NCBI GenBank assembly: GCA_949318235.1 | Contig: CASGGR010000042.1 | Location: forward strand, 122,898 to 186,897 | Length of the DNA stretch: 64,000 nt | Source: Ecdyonurus torrentis | Lineage: Eukaryota > Arthropoda > Insecta > Ephemeroptera > Heptageniidae | Reading direction: 5' to 3' | Part shown: positions 39,401-52,700 of the stretch, piece after piece | Position numbering within the stretch: position 1 is the first letter of the stretch | Layout of the letters: every line of letters begins with the position of its first letter | The notes under the pieces: model-generated | Told to the model about the DNA's origin: nothing | Database searches by the model: none | What the model saw: the letters and a program-made list of their open reading frames with translations, nothing else | Program-made: the position numbers and the translations under genes

Positions 39401-40897
39401 ATCATGTAGCCAAACCAAGTCATGAAACAAAGTTTCTATTTCAAGAACCAAATGTTATTGAATGATAAAAATCATACTTTTTACACGATTAAAACTAGTT
39501 TTGATGATTTCTCAGAAACTAAGAATGCTACAGACATCAAATTCAACTCAAAACATAGCTTTTTCAATTCTCTACAAAAAAGATGTCTTGAACTTTTTTG
39601 CTCCGACGCATACTTTTTGGGTTATTGACAATTATAGTTTTCACTCATCATGTAGCCAAACCAAGTCATGAAACAAAGTTTCTATTTTAAGAACCAAATG
39701 TTATTGAATGATAAAAATCATACTTTTTACACGATTAAAACTAGTTTTGATGATTTCTCAGAAACTAAGAATGCTACAGACATCAAATTCAACTCAAAAC
39801 ATAGCTTTTTCAATTCTCTACAAAAAAGATGTCTTGAACTTTTTTGCTCCGACGCATACTTTTTGGGTTATTGACAATTTTAGTTTTCACTCATCATGTA
39901 GCCAAACCAAGTCATGAAACAAAGTTTCTATTTCAAGAACCAAATGTTATTGAATGATAAAAATCATACTTTTTACACGATTAAAACTAGTTTTGATGAT
40001 TTCTCAGAAACTAAGAATGCTACAGACATCAAATTCAACTCAAAACATAGCTTTTTCAATTCTCTACAAAAAAGATGTCTTGAACTTTTTTGCTCCGACG
40101 CATACTTTTTGGGTTATTGACAATTTTAGTTTTCACTCATCATGTAGCCAAACCAAGTCATGAAACAAAGTTTCTATTTCAAGAACCAAATGTTATTGAA
40201 TGATAAAAATCATACTTTTTACACGATTAAAACTAGTTTTGATGATTTCTCAGAAACTAAGAATGCTACAGACATCAAATTCAACTCAAAACATAGCTTT
40301 TTCAATTCTCTACAAAAAAGATGTCTTGAACTTTTTTGCTCCGACGCATACTTTTTGGGTTATTGACAATTTTAGTTTTCACTCATCATGTAGCCAAACC
40401 AAGTCATGAAACAAAGTTTCTATTTCAAGAACCAAATGTTATTGAATGATAAAAATCATACTTTTTACACGATTAAAACTAGTTTTGATGATTTCTCAGA
40501 AACTAAGAATGCTACAGACATCAAATTCAACTCAAAACATAGCTTTTTCAATTCTCTACAAAAAAGATGTCTTGAACTTTTTTGCTCCGACGCATACTTT
40601 TTGGGTTATTGACAATTTTAGTTTTCACTCATCATGTAGCCAAACCAAGTCATGAAACAAAGTTTCTATTTCAAGAACCAAATGTTATTGAATGATAAAA
40701 ATCATACTTTTTACACGATTAAAACTAGTTTTGATGATTTCTCAGAAACTAAGAATGCTACAGACATCAAATTCAACTCAAAACATAGCTTTTTCAATTC
40801 TCTACAAAAAAGATGTCTTGAACTTTTTTGTTTCGACGCATACTTTTTGGGTTATTGACAATTTTAGTTTTCACTCATCATGTAGCCAAACCAAGTC
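36470..40897. repeat. 18-unit HOR, copy 2 (4428 bp)
   Basis: The order is E-A'-E-A', then A-B-A'-E, then A'-A-B-A', then A-A', then A-A-A-B. The A unit at 39422 has the CAATTATAG tail that is otherwise typical of C and E, which is a useful marker because it recurs at 43850 in the next copy, 4428 bp away. Confidence 0.88.
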
Positions 40898-43800
40898 ATG
40901 AAACAAAGTTTCTATTTCAAGAACCAAATGTTATTGAATGATAAAAATCATACTTTTTACACGATTAAAACTAGTTTTGATGATTTCTCAAAAACTAAGA
41001 ATGCCACAGACTTACTATTTTACTTAAAACATAGCTTTTTCAATTCTCTACAAAAAAGATGTCTTGAACTTTTTTGCTCCGACGCATACTTTTTGGGTTA
41101 TTGACAATTATAGTTTTCACTCATCATGTAGCCAAACCAAGTCATGAAACAAAGTTTCTATTTTAAGAACCAAATGTTATTGAATGATAAAAATCATACT
41201 TTTTACACGATTAAAACTAGTTTTGATGATTTCTCAGAAACTAAGAATGCTACAGACATCAAATTCAACTCAAAACATAGCTTTTTCAATTCTCTACAAA
41301 AAAGATGTCTTGAACTTTTTTGCTCCGACGCATACTTTTTGGGTTATTGACAATTTTAGTTTTCACTCATCATGTAGCCAAACCAAGTCATGAAACAAAG
41401 TTTCTATTTCAAGAACCAAATGTTATTGAATGATAAAAATCATACTTTTTACACGATTAAAACTAGTTTTGATGATTTCTCAAAAACTAAGAATGCCACA
41501 GACTTACTATTTTACTTAAAACATAGCTTTTTCAATTCTCTACAAAAAAGATGTCTTGAACTTTTTTGCTCCGACGCATACTTTTTGGGTTATTGACAAT
41601 TATAGTTTTCACTCATCATGTAGCCAAACCAAGTCATGAAACAAAGTTTCTATTTTAAGAACCAAATGTTATTGAATGATAAAAATCATACTTTTTACAC
41701 GATTAAAACTAGTTTTGATGATTTCTCAGAAACTAAGAATGCTACAGACATCAAATTCAACTCAAAACATAGCTTTTTCAATTCTCTACAAAAAAGATGT
41801 CTTGAACTTTTTTGCTCCGACGCATACTTTTTGGGTTATTGACAATTTTAGTTTTCACTCATCATGTAGCCAAACCAAGTCATGAAACAAAGTTTCTATT
41901 TCAAGAACCAAATGTTATTGAATGATAAAAATCATACTTTTTACACGATTAAAACTAGTTTTGATGATTTCTCAGAAACTAAGAATGCTACAGACATCAA
42001 ATTCAACTCAAAACATAGCTTTTTCAATTCTCTACAAAAAAGATGTCTTGAACTTTTTTGCTCCGACGCATACTTTTTGGGTTATTGACAATTTTAGTTT
42101 TCACTCATCATGTAGCCAAACCAAGTCATGAAACAAAGTTTCTATTTCAAGAACCAAATGTTATTGAATGATAAAAATCATACTTTTTACACGATTAAAA
42201 CTAGTTTTGATGATTTCTCAGAAACTAAGAATGCTACAGACATCAAATGCAACTCAAAACATAGCTTTTTCAATTCTCTACAAAAAAGATGTCTTGAACT
42301 TTTTTGTTTCGACGCATACTTTTTGGGTTATTGACAATTTTAGTTTTCACTCATCATGTAGCCAAACCAAGTCATGAAACAAAGTTTCTATTTTAAGAAC
42401 CAAATGTTATTGAATGATAAAAATCATACTTTTTACACGATTAAAACTAGTTTTGATGATTTCTCAGAAACTAAGAATGCTACAGACATCAAATTCAACT
42501 CAAAACATAGCTTTTTCAATTCTCTACAAAAAAGATGTCTTGAACTTTTTTGCTCCGACGCATACTTTTTGGGTTATTGACAATTTTAGTTTTCACTCAT
42601 CATGTAGCCAAACCAAGTCATGAAACAAAGTTTCTATTTCAAGAACCAAATGTTATTGAATGATAAAAATCATACTTTTTACACGATTAAAACTAGTTTT
42701 GATGATTTCTCAAAAACTAAGAATGCCACAGACTTACTATTTTACTTAAAACATAGCTTTTTCAATTCTCTACAAAAAAGATGTCTTGAACTTTTTTGCT
42801 CCGACGCATACTTTTTGGGTTATTGACAATTATAGTTTTCACTCATCATGTAGCCAAACCAAGTCATGAAACAAAGTTTCTATTTTAAGAACCAAATGTT
42901 ATTGAATGATAAAAATCATACTTTTTACACGATTAAAACTAGTTTTGATGATTTCTCAGAAACTAAGAATGCTACAGACATCAAATTCAACTCAAAACAT
43001 AGCTTTTTCAATTCTCTACAAAAAAGATGTCTTGAACTTTTTTGCTCCGACGCATACTTTTTGGGTTATTGACAATTTTAGTTTTCACTCATCATGTAGC
43101 CAAACCAAGTCATGAAACAAAGTTTCTATTTCAAGAACCAAATGTTATTGAATGATAAAAATCATACTTTTTACACGATTAAAACTAGTTTTGATGATTT
43201 CTCAGAAACTAAGAATGCTACAGACATCAAATTCAACTCAAAACATAGCTTTTTCAATTCTCTACAAAAAAGATGTCTTGAACTTTTTTGCTCCGACGCA
43301 TACTTTTTGGGTTATTGACAATTTTAGTTTTCACTCATCATGTAGCCAAACCAAGTCATGAAACAAAGTTTCTATTTCAAGAACCAAATGTTATTGAATG
43401 ATAAAAATCATACTTTTTACACGATTAAAACTAGTTTTGATGATTTCTCAGAAACTAAGAATGCTACAGACATCAAATTCAACTCAAAACATAGCTTTTT
43501 CAATTCTCTACAAAAAAGATGTCTTGAACTTTTTTGTTTCGACGCATACTTTTTGGGTTATTGACAATTTTAGTTTTCACTCATCATGTAGCCAAACCAA
43601 GTCATGAAACAAAGTTTCTATTTTAAGAACCAAATGTTATTGAATGATAAAAATCATACTTTTTACACGATTAAAACTAGTTTTGATGATTTCTCAGAAA
43701 CTAAGAATGCTACAGACATCAAATTCAACTCAAAACATAGCTTTTTCAATTCTCTACAAAAAAGATGTCTTGAACTTTTTTGCTCCGACGCATACTTTTT

Positions 43801-45078
43801 GGGTTATTGACAATTTTAGTTTTCACTCATCATGTAGCCAAACCAAGTCATGAAACAAAGTTTCTATTTCAAGAACCAAATGTTATTGAATGATAAAAAT
43901 CATACTTTTTACACGATTAAAACTAGTTTTGATGATTTCTCAGAAACTAAGAATGCTACAGACATCAAATTCAACTCAAAACATAGCTTTTTCAATTCTC
44001 TACAAAAAAGATGTCTTGAACTTTTTTGCTCCGACGCATACTTTTTGGGTTATTGACAATTATAGTTTTCACTCATCATGTAGCCAAACCAAGTCATGAA
44101 ACAAAGTTTCTATTTTAAGAACCAAATGTTATTGAATGATAAAAATCATACTTTTTACACGATTAAAACTAGTTTTGATGATTTCTCAGAAACTAAGAAT
44201 GCTACAGACATCAAATTCAACTCAAAACATAGCTTTTTCAATTCTCTACAAAAAAGATGTCTTGAACTTTTTTGCTCCGACGCATACTTTTTGGGTTATT
44301 GACAATTTTAGTTTTCACTCATCATGTAGCCAAACCAAGTCATGAAACAAAGTTTCTATTTCAAGAACCAAATGTTATTGAATGATAAAAATCATACTTT
44401 TTACACGATTAAAACTAGTTTTGATGATTTCTCAGAAACTAAGAATGCTACAGACATCAAATTCAACTCAAAACATAGCTTTTTCAATTCTCTACAAAAA
44501 AGATGTCTTGAACTTTTTTGCTCCGACGCATACTTTTTGGGTTATTGACAATTTTAGTTTTCACTCATCATGTAGCCAAACCAAGTCATGAAACAAAGTT
44601 TCTATTTCAAGAACCAAATGTTATTGAATGATAAAAATCATACTTTTTACACGATTAAAACTAGTTTTGATGATTTCTCAGAAACTAAGAATGCTACAGA
44701 CATCAAATTCAACTCAAAACATAGCTTTTTCAATTCTCTACAAAAAAGATGTCTTGAACTTTTTTGCTCCGACGCATACTTTTTGGGTTATTGACAATTT
44801 TAGTTTTCACTCATCATGTAGCCAAACCAAGTCATGAAACAAAGTTTCTATTTCAAGAACCAAATGTTATTGAATGATAAAAATCATACTTTTTACACGA
44901 TTAAAACTAGTTTTGATGATTTCTCAGAAACTAAGAATGCTACAGACATCAAATTAACTCAAAACATAGCTTTTTCAATTCTCTACAAAAAAGATGTCTT
45001 GAACTTTTTTGCTCCGACGCATACTTTTTGGGTTATTGACAATTTTAGTTTTCACTCATCATGTAGCCAAACCAAGTC
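40898..45078. repeat. 18-unit HOR, copy 3, broken after 17 units
   Basis: The subtype order is the same as copy 2 for 17 units, including the A unit with the CAATTATAG tail at 43850. The B unit at 42128 has a private T to G change at 42249 inside the variable patch. The 17th unit (44834) has lost one base, and the expected B does not follow; instead A units continue into the junction zone. Confidence 0.86.
44834..45078 (+). repeat. Type A monomer with 1-bp deletion (245 bp)
   Basis: The patch reads AAATTAACTC instead of AAATTCAACTC, one C lost next to 44955. This joins the two open frames of the unit into one 82-codon frame (44834-45082), which is of no evident meaning. The same deletion recurs at 45571, three units on. 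Confidence 0.93.
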
Positions 45079-45570
45079 ATGAAACAAAGTTTCTATTTCA
45101 AGAACCAAATGTTATTGAATGATAAAAATCATACTTTTTACACGATTAAAACTAGTTTTGATGATTTCTCAGAAACTAAGAATGCTACAGACATCAAATT
45201 CAACTCAAAACATAGCTTTTTCAATTCTCTACAAAAAAGATGTCTTGAACTTTTTTGCTCCGACGCATACTTTTTGGGTTATTGACAATTTTAGTTTTCA
45301 CTCATCATGTAGCCAAACCAAGTCATGAAACAAAGTTTCTATTTCAAGAACCAAATGTTATTGAATGATAAAAATCATACTTTTTACACGATTAAAACTA
45401 GTTTTGATGATTTCTCAGAAACTAAGAATGCTACAGACATCAAATTCAACTCAAAACATAGCTTTTTCAATTCTCTACAAAAAAGATGTCTTGAACTTTT
45501 TTGCTCCGACGCATACTTTTTGGGTTATTGACAATTTTAGTTTTCACTCATCATGTAGCCAAACCAAGTC

Positions 45571-45815
45571 ATGAAACAAAGTTTCTATTTCAAGAACCAA
45601 ATGTTATTGAATGATAAAAATCATACTTTTTACACGATTAAAACTAGTTTTGATGATTTCTCAGAAACTAAGAATGCTACAGACATCAAATTAACTCAAA
45701 ACATAGCTTTTTCAATTCTCTACAAAAAAGATGTCTTGAACTTTTTTGCTCCGACGCATACTTTTTGGGTTATTGACAATTTTAGTTTTCACTCATCATG
45801 TAGCCAAACCAAGTC
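45571..45815 (+). repeat. Type A monomer with the same 1-bp deletion (245 bp)
   Basis: The loss of one C next to 45692 is identical to that in the unit at 44834. With two normal A units between them, the pair marks a three-unit (737-bp) duplication rather than two independent events. Confidence 0.92.
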
Positions 45816-46059
45816 ATGAAACAAAGTTTCTATTTCAAGAACCAAATGTTATTGAATGATAAAAATCATACTTTTTACACGATTAAAACTAGTTTTGATG
45901 ATTTCTCAGAAACTAAGAATGCTACAGACATCAAATTCAACTCAAAACAGCTTTTTCAATTCTCTACAAAAAAGATGTCTTGAACTTTTTTGTTTCGACG
46001 CATACTTTTTGGGTTATTGACAATTTTAGTTTTCACTCATCATGTAGCCAAACCAAGTC
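45816..46059 (+). repeat. Type B monomer with 2-bp deletion (244 bp)
   Basis: It reads CAAAACAGCTTTTT where other units have CAAAACATAGCTTTTT, two bases lost near 45949. It is otherwise type B (TTTCGACG). It is the only copy of this deletion in the window. Confidence 0.92.
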
Positions 46060-46303
46060 AAGAAACAAAGTTTCTATTTCAAGAACCAAATGTTATTGAA
46101 TGATAAAAATCATACTTCTTACACGATTAAAACTAGTTTTGATGATTTCTCAAAAACTAAGAATGCTACAGACTTACTATTTAACTCAAAACATAGCTTT
46201 TTCAATTCTCTACAAAAAAGATGTCTTGAACTTTTTCTTCGACGCATACTTTTTGGGTTATTGACAATTTTAGTTTTCACTCATCATGTAGCCAAACCGA
46301 GTC
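46060..46303 (+). repeat. Aberrant F/G-like monomer, 244 bp, copy 1
   Basis: It carries the F/G marks (ATACTTCTTAC, patch TTACTATTTA) but has AAG in place of the phase ATG, a 2-bp loss giving CTTTTTCTTCGACG near 46236, and CCGAGTC at its end (46299). The deletion breaks the large inverted repeat of the unit. All these private marks recur 982 bp on, at 47042. It is the leftmost unit of the F/G type. Confidence 0.92.
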
Positions 46304-47041
46304 ATGAAACAAAGTTTCTATTTCAAGAACCAAATGTTATTGAATGATAAAAATCATACTTTTTACACGATTAAAACTAGTTTTGATGATTTCTCAGAAA
46401 CTAAGAATGCTACAGACATCAAATTCAACTCAAAACATAGCTTTTTCAATTCTCTACAAAAAAGATGTCTTGAACTTTTTTGCTCCGACGCATACTTTTT
46501 GGGTTATTGACAATTTTAGTTTTCACTCATCATGTAGCCAAACCAAGTCATGAAACAAAGTTTCTATTTCAAGAACCAAATGTTATTGAATGATAAAAAT
46601 CATACTTTTTACACGATTAAAACTAGTTTTGATGATTTCTCAGAAACTAAGAATGCTACAGACATCAAATTCAACTCAAAACATAGCTTTTTCAATTCTC
46701 TACAAAAAAGATGTCTTGAACTTTTTTGCTCCGACGCATACTTTTTGGGTTATTGACAATTTTAGTTTTCACTCATCATGTAGCCAAACCAAGTCATGAA
46801 ACAAAGTTTCTATTTCAAGAACCAAATGTTATTGAATGATAAAAATCATACTTTTTACACGATTAAAACTAGTTTTGATGATTTCTCAGAAACTAAGAAT
46901 GCTACAGACATCAAATTCAACTCAAAACATAGCTTTTTCAATTCTCTACAAAAAAGATGTCTTGAACTTTTTTGTTTCGACGCATACTTTTTGGGTTATT
47001 GACAATTTTAGTTTTCACTCATCATGTAGCCAAACCAAGTC

Positions 47042-47285
47042 AAGAAACAAAGTTTCTATTTCAAGAACCAAATGTTATTGAATGATAAAAATCATACTTC
47101 TTACACGATTAAAACTAGTTTTGATGATTTCTCAAAAACTAAGAATGCTACAGACTTACTATTTAACTCAAAACATAGCTTTTTCAATTCTCTACAAAAA
47201 AGATGTCTTGAACTTTTTCTTCGACGCATACTTTTTGGGTTATTGACAATTTTAGTTTTCACTCATCATGTAGCCAAACCGAGTC
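47042..47285 (+). repeat. Aberrant F/G-like monomer, 244 bp, copy 2
   Basis: It has the same AAG start, the same 2-bp loss near 47218 and the same CCGAGTC end as the unit at 46060. The units between them are A, A, B, so the segment is a four-unit duplication with a 982-bp step (244 plus three times 246). Confidence 0.92.
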
Positions 47286-48269
47286 ATGAAACAAAGTTTC
47301 TATTTCAAGAACCAAATGTTATTGAATGATAAAAATCATACTTTTTACACGATTAAAACTAGTTTTGATGATTTCTCAGAAACTAAGAATGCTACAGACA
47401 TTAAATTCAACTCAAAACATAGCTTTTTCAATTCTCTACAAAAAAGATGTCTTGAACTTTTTTGCTCCGACGCATACTTTTTGGGTTATTGACAATTTTA
47501 GTTTTCACTCATCATGTAGCCAAACCAAGTCATGAAACAAAGTTTCTATTTCAAGAACCAAATGTTATTGAATGATAAAAATCATACTTCTTACACGATT
47601 AAAACTAGTTTTGATGATTTCTCAGAAACTAAGAATGCTACAGACATCAAATTCAACTCAAAACATAGCTTTTTCAATTCTCTACAAAAAAGATGTCTTG
47701 AACTTTTTTGCTCCGACGCATACTTTTTGGGTTATTGACAATTATAGTTTTCACTCATCATGTAGCCAAACCAAGTCATGAAACAAAGTTTCTATTTTAA
47801 GAACCAAATGTTATTGAATGATAAAAATTATACTTTTTACACGATTAAAACTAGTTTTGATGATTTCTCAGAAACTAAGAATGCTACAGACATCAAATTC
47901 AACTCAAAACATAGCTTTTTCATTTCTCTACAAAAAAGATGTCTTGAACTTTTTTGCTCCGACGCATACTTTTTGGGTTATTGACAATTTTAGTTTTCAC
48001 TCATCATGTAGCCAAACCAAGTCATGAAACAAAGTTTCTATTTCAAGAACCAAATGTTATTGAATGATAAAAATCATACTTTTTACACGATTAAAACTAG
48101 TTTTGATGATTTCTCAGAAACTAAGAATGCTACAGACATCAAATTCAACTCAAAACATAGCTTTTTCAATTCTCTACAAAAAAGATGTCTTGAACTTTTT
48201 TGTTTCGACGCATACTTTTTGGGTTATTGACAATTTTAGTTTTCACTCATCATGTAGCCAAACCAAGTC

Positions 48270-48515
48270 ATGAAACAAAGTTTCTATTTAAAGAACCAAA
48301 TGTTATTGAATGATAAAAATCATACTTCTTACACGATTAAAACTAGTTTTGATGATTTCTCAAAAACTAAGAATGCTACAGACTTACTATTTAACTCAAA
48401 ACATAGCTTTTTCAATTCTCTACAAAAAAGATGTCTTGAACTTTTTTGCTCCAACGCATACTTTTTGGGTTATTGACAATTTTAGTTTTCACTCATCATG
48501 TAGCCAAACCAAGTC
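48270..48515 (+). repeat. Type F monomer (clear example)
   Basis: This is a second-clade unit confined to the right domain. It has A at position 21 (CTATTTAAAG), C at position 59 (ATACTTCTTAC) and the patch TTACTATTTA, which is one base closer to the A patch than type C. T is at 213. This copy has a private CCAACG instead of CCGACG at 48453, shared only with the F unit 6888 bp downstream (55341). The change is CG to CA, as expected from deamination of a methylated CpG on the other strand. Confidence 0.9.
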
Positions 48516-48761
48516 ATGAAACAAAGTTTCTATTTCAAGAACCAAATGTTATTGAATGATAAAAATCATACTTTTTACACGATTAAAACTAGTTTTGATG
48601 ATTTCTCAAAAACTAAGAATGCTACAGACTTACTATTTTACTCAAAACATAGCTTTTTTAATTCTCTACAAAAAAGATGTCTTGAACTTTTTTGCTCCGA
48701 CGCATACTTTTTGGGTTATTGACAATTATAGTTTTCACTCATCATGTAGCCAAACCAAGTC
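48516..48761 (+). repeat. Type C' monomer (first example)
   Basis: It is type C with one extra change, CTTTTTTAATTC instead of CTTTTTCAATTC at about position 143. This form is found only in the right-hand domain: 48516, 50238, 52698, 54420, 55404, 57126, 59586 and 61308. Each is followed by an A' unit. The one at 50238 has a private T to A change at 50461 that its partner 6888 bp away lacks. Confidence 0.9.
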
Positions 48762-49499
48762 ATGAAACAAAGTTTCTATTTTAAGAACCAAATGTTATTG
48801 AATGATAAAAATCATACTTTTTACACGATTAAAACTAGTTTTGATGATTTCTCAGAAACTAAGAATGCTACAGACATCAAATTCAACTCAAAACATAGCT
48901 TTTTCAATTCTCTACAAAAAAGATGTCTTGAACTTTTTTGCTCCGACGCATACTTTTTGGGTTATTGACAATTTTAGTTTTCACTCATCATGTAGCCAAA
49001 CCAAGTCATGAAACAAAGTTTCTATTTCAAGAACCAAATGTTATTGAATGATAAAAATCATACTTTTTACACGATTAAAACTAGTTTTGATGATTTCTCA
49101 GAAACTAAGAATGCTACAGACATCAAATTCAACTCAAAACATAGCTTTTTCAATTCTCTACAAAAAAGATGTCTTGAACTTTTTTGCTCCGACGCATACT
49201 TTTTGGGTTATTGACAATTTTAGTTTTCACTCATCATGTAGCCAAACCAAGTCATGAAACAAAGTTTCTATTTCAAGAACCAAATGTTATTGAATGATAA
49301 AAATCATACTTTTTACACGATTAAAACTAGTTTTGATGATTTCTCAGAAACTAAGAATGCTACAGACATCAAATTCAACTCAAAACATAGCTTTTTCAAT
49401 TCTCTACAAAAAAGATGTCTTGAACTTTTTTGTTTCGACGCATACTTTTTGGGTTATTGACAATTTTAGTTTTCACTCATCATGTAGCCAAACCAAGTC

Positions 49500-49745
49500 A
49501 TGAAACAAAGTTTCTATTTCAAGAACCAAATGTTATTGAATGATAAAAATCATACTTCTTACACGATTAAAACTAGTTTTGATGATTTCTCAAAAACTAA
49601 GAATGCTACAGACTTACTATTTAACTCAAAACATAGCTTTTTCAATTCTCTACAAAAAAGATGTCTTGAACTTTTTTGCTCCGACGCATACTTTTTGGGT
49701 TATTGACAATTTTAGTTTTCACTCATCATGTAGCCAAACCAAGTC
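49500..49745 (+). repeat. Type G monomer (clear example)
   Basis: It is the same as type F in the patch and at position 59, but has C rather than A at position 21. Examples start at 49500, 51222, 56388, 58110 and 62292. Except for the last, each is followed by a plain C unit. F and G share the ATACTTCTTAC change, so they descend from one ancestor; the unit at 47532 carries this change on an otherwise type A background, probably by recombination or conversion. Confidence 0.88.
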
Positions 49746-52700
49746 ATGAAACAAAGTTTCTATTTCAAGAACCAAATGTTATTGAATGATAAAAATCATA
49801 CTTTTTACACGATTAAAACTAGTTTTGATGATTTCTCAAAAACTAAGAATGCTACAGACTTACTATTTTACTCAAAACATAGCTTTTTCAATTCTCTACA
49901 AAAAAGATGTCTTGAACTTTTTTGCTCCGACGCATACTTTTTGGGTTATTGACAATTATAGTTTTCACTCATCATGTAGCCAAACCAAGTCATGAAACAA
50001 AGTTTCTATTTTAAGAACCAAATGTTATTGAATGATAAAAATCATACTTTTTACACGATTAAAACTAGTTTTGATGATTTCTCAGAAACTAAGAATGCTA
50101 CAGACATCAAATTCAACTCAAAACATAGCTTTTTCAATTCTCTACAAAAAAGATGTCTTGAACTTTTTTGCTCCGACGCATACTTTTTGGGTTATTGACA
50201 ATTTTAGTTTTCACTCATCATGTAGCCAAACCAAGTCATGAAACAAAGTTTCTATTTCAAGAACCAAATGTTATTGAATGATAAAAATCATACTTTTTAC
50301 ACGATTAAAACTAGTTTTGATGATTTCTCAAAAACTAAGAATGCTACAGACTTACTATTTTACTCAAAACATAGCTTTTTTAATTCTCTACAAAAAAGAT
50401 GTCTTGAACTTTTTTGCTCCGACGCATACTTTTTGGGTTATTGACAATTATAGTTTTCACACATCATGTAGCCAAACCAAGTCATGAAACAAAGTTTCTA
50501 TTTTAAGAACCAAATGTTATTGAATGATAAAAATCATACTTTTTACACGATTAAAACTAGTTTTGATGATTTCTCAGAAACTAAGAATGCTACAGACATC
50601 AAATTCAACTCAAAACATAGCTTTTTCAATTCTCTACAAAAAAGATGTCTTGAACTTTTTTGCTCCGACGCATACTTTTTGGGTTATTGACAATTTTAGT
50701 TTTCACTCATCATGTAGCCAAACCAAGTCATGAAACAAAGTTTCTATTTCAAGAACCAAATGTTATTGAATGATAAAAATCATACTTTTTACACGATTAA
50801 AACTAGTTTTGATGATTTCTCAGAAACTAAGAATGCTACAGACATCAAATTCAACTCAAAACATAGCTTTTTCAATTCTCTACAAAAAAGATGTCTTGAA
50901 CTTTTTTGCTCCGACGCATACTTTTTGGGTTATTGACAATTTTAGTTTTCACTCATCATGTAGCCAAACCAAGTCATGAAACAAAGTTTCTATTTCAAGA
51001 ACCAAATGTTATTGAATGATAAAAATCATACTTTTTACACGATTAAAACTAGTTTTGATGATTTCTCAGAAACTAAGAATGCTACAGACATCAAATTCAA
51101 CTCAAAACATAGCTTTTTCAATTCTCTACAAAAAAGATGTCTTGAACTTTTTTGTTTCGACGCATACTTTTTGGGTTATTGACAATTTTAGTTTTCACTC
51201 ATCATGTAGCCAAACCAAGTCATGAAACAAAGTTTCTATTTCAAGAACCAAATGTTATTGAATGATAAAAATCATACTTCTTACACGATTAAAACTAGTT
51301 TTGATGATTTCTCAAAAACTAAGAATGCTACAGACTTACTATTTAACTCAAAACATAGCTTTTTCAATTCTCTACAAAAAAGATGTCTTGAACTTTTTTG
51401 CTCCGACGCATACTTTTTGGGTTATTGACAATTTTAGTTTTCACTCATCATGTAGCCAAACCAAGTCATGAAACAAAGTTTCTATTTCAAGAACCAAATG
51501 TTATTGAATGATAAAAATCATACTTTTTACACGATTAAAACTAGTTTTGATGATTTCTCAAAAACTAAGAATGCTACAGACTTACTATTTTACTCAAAAC
51601 ATAGCTTTTTCAATTCTCTACAAAAAAGATGTCTTGAACTTTTTTGCTCCGACGCATACTTTTTGGGTTATTGACAATTATAGTTTTCACTCATCATGTA
51701 GCCAAACCAAGTCATGAAACAAAGTTTCTATTTTAAGAACCAAATGTTATTGAATGATAAAAATCATACTTTTTACACGATTAAAACTAGTTTTGATGAT
51801 TTCTCAGAAACTAAGAATGCTACAGACATCAAATTCAACTCAAAACATAGCTTTTTCAATTCTCTACAAAAAAGATGTCTTGAACTTTTTTGCTCCGACG
51901 CATACTTTTTGGGTTATTGACAATTTTAGTTTTCACTCATCATGTAGCCAAACCAAGTCATGAAACAAAGTTTCTATTTCAAGAACCAAATGTTATTGAA
52001 TGATAAAAATCATACTTTTTACACGATTAAAACTAGTTTTGATGATTTCTCAGAAACTAAGAATGCTACAGACATCAAATTCAACTCAAAACATAGCTTT
52101 TTCAATTCTCTACAAAAAAGATGTCTTGAACTTTTTTGCTCCGACGCATACTTTTTGGGTTATTGACAATTTTAGTTTTCACTCATCATGTAGCCAAACC
52201 AAGTCATGAAACAAAGTTTCTATTTCAAGAACCAAATGTTATTGAATGATAAAAATCATACTTTTTACACGATTAAAACTAGTTTTGATGATTTCTCAAA
52301 AACTAAGAATGCTACAGACTTACTATTTTACTCAAAACATAGCTTTTTCAATTCTCTACAAAAAAGATGTCTTGAACTTTTTTGCTCCGACGCATACTTT
52401 TTGGGTTATTGACAATTATAGTTTTCACTCATCATGTAGCCAAACCAAGTCATGAAACAAAGTTTCTATTTTAAGAACCAAATGTTATTGAATGATAAAA
52501 ATCATACTTTTTACACGATTAAAACTAGTTTTGATGATTTCTCAGAAACTAAGAATGCTACAGACATCAAATTCAACTCAAAACATAGCTTTTTCAATTC
52601 TCTACAAAAAAGATGTCTTGAACTTTTTTGCTCCGACGCATACTTTTTGGGTTATTGACAATTTTAGTTTTCACTCATCATGTAGCCAAACCAAGTCATG

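Larger units (their letters stand above)
45079..48023. repeat. Junction zone between left and right HOR domains
   Basis: The order is A, A, A (1-bp loss), B (2-bp loss), aberrant F/G, A, A, B, aberrant F/G, A, A, A'. With 44834-45078 this zone holds all five units of abnormal length in the window. The last three units carry mixed or private changes: ACATTAAATTCAAC at 47286, the F/G mark at position 59 on an A body at 47532, and C to T at 47829 and A to T at 47923 in the unit at 47778. No HOR of either flanking domain runs through it. Confidence 0.85.

Noticed and set aside
46090..46347. Longer frame of 85 codons (also at 47072-47329), and 82-codon frames at 44834 and 45571
   Set aside because: They arise only because 1- or 2-bp deletions join the two chance frames of neighbouring sequence; they are not new genes.
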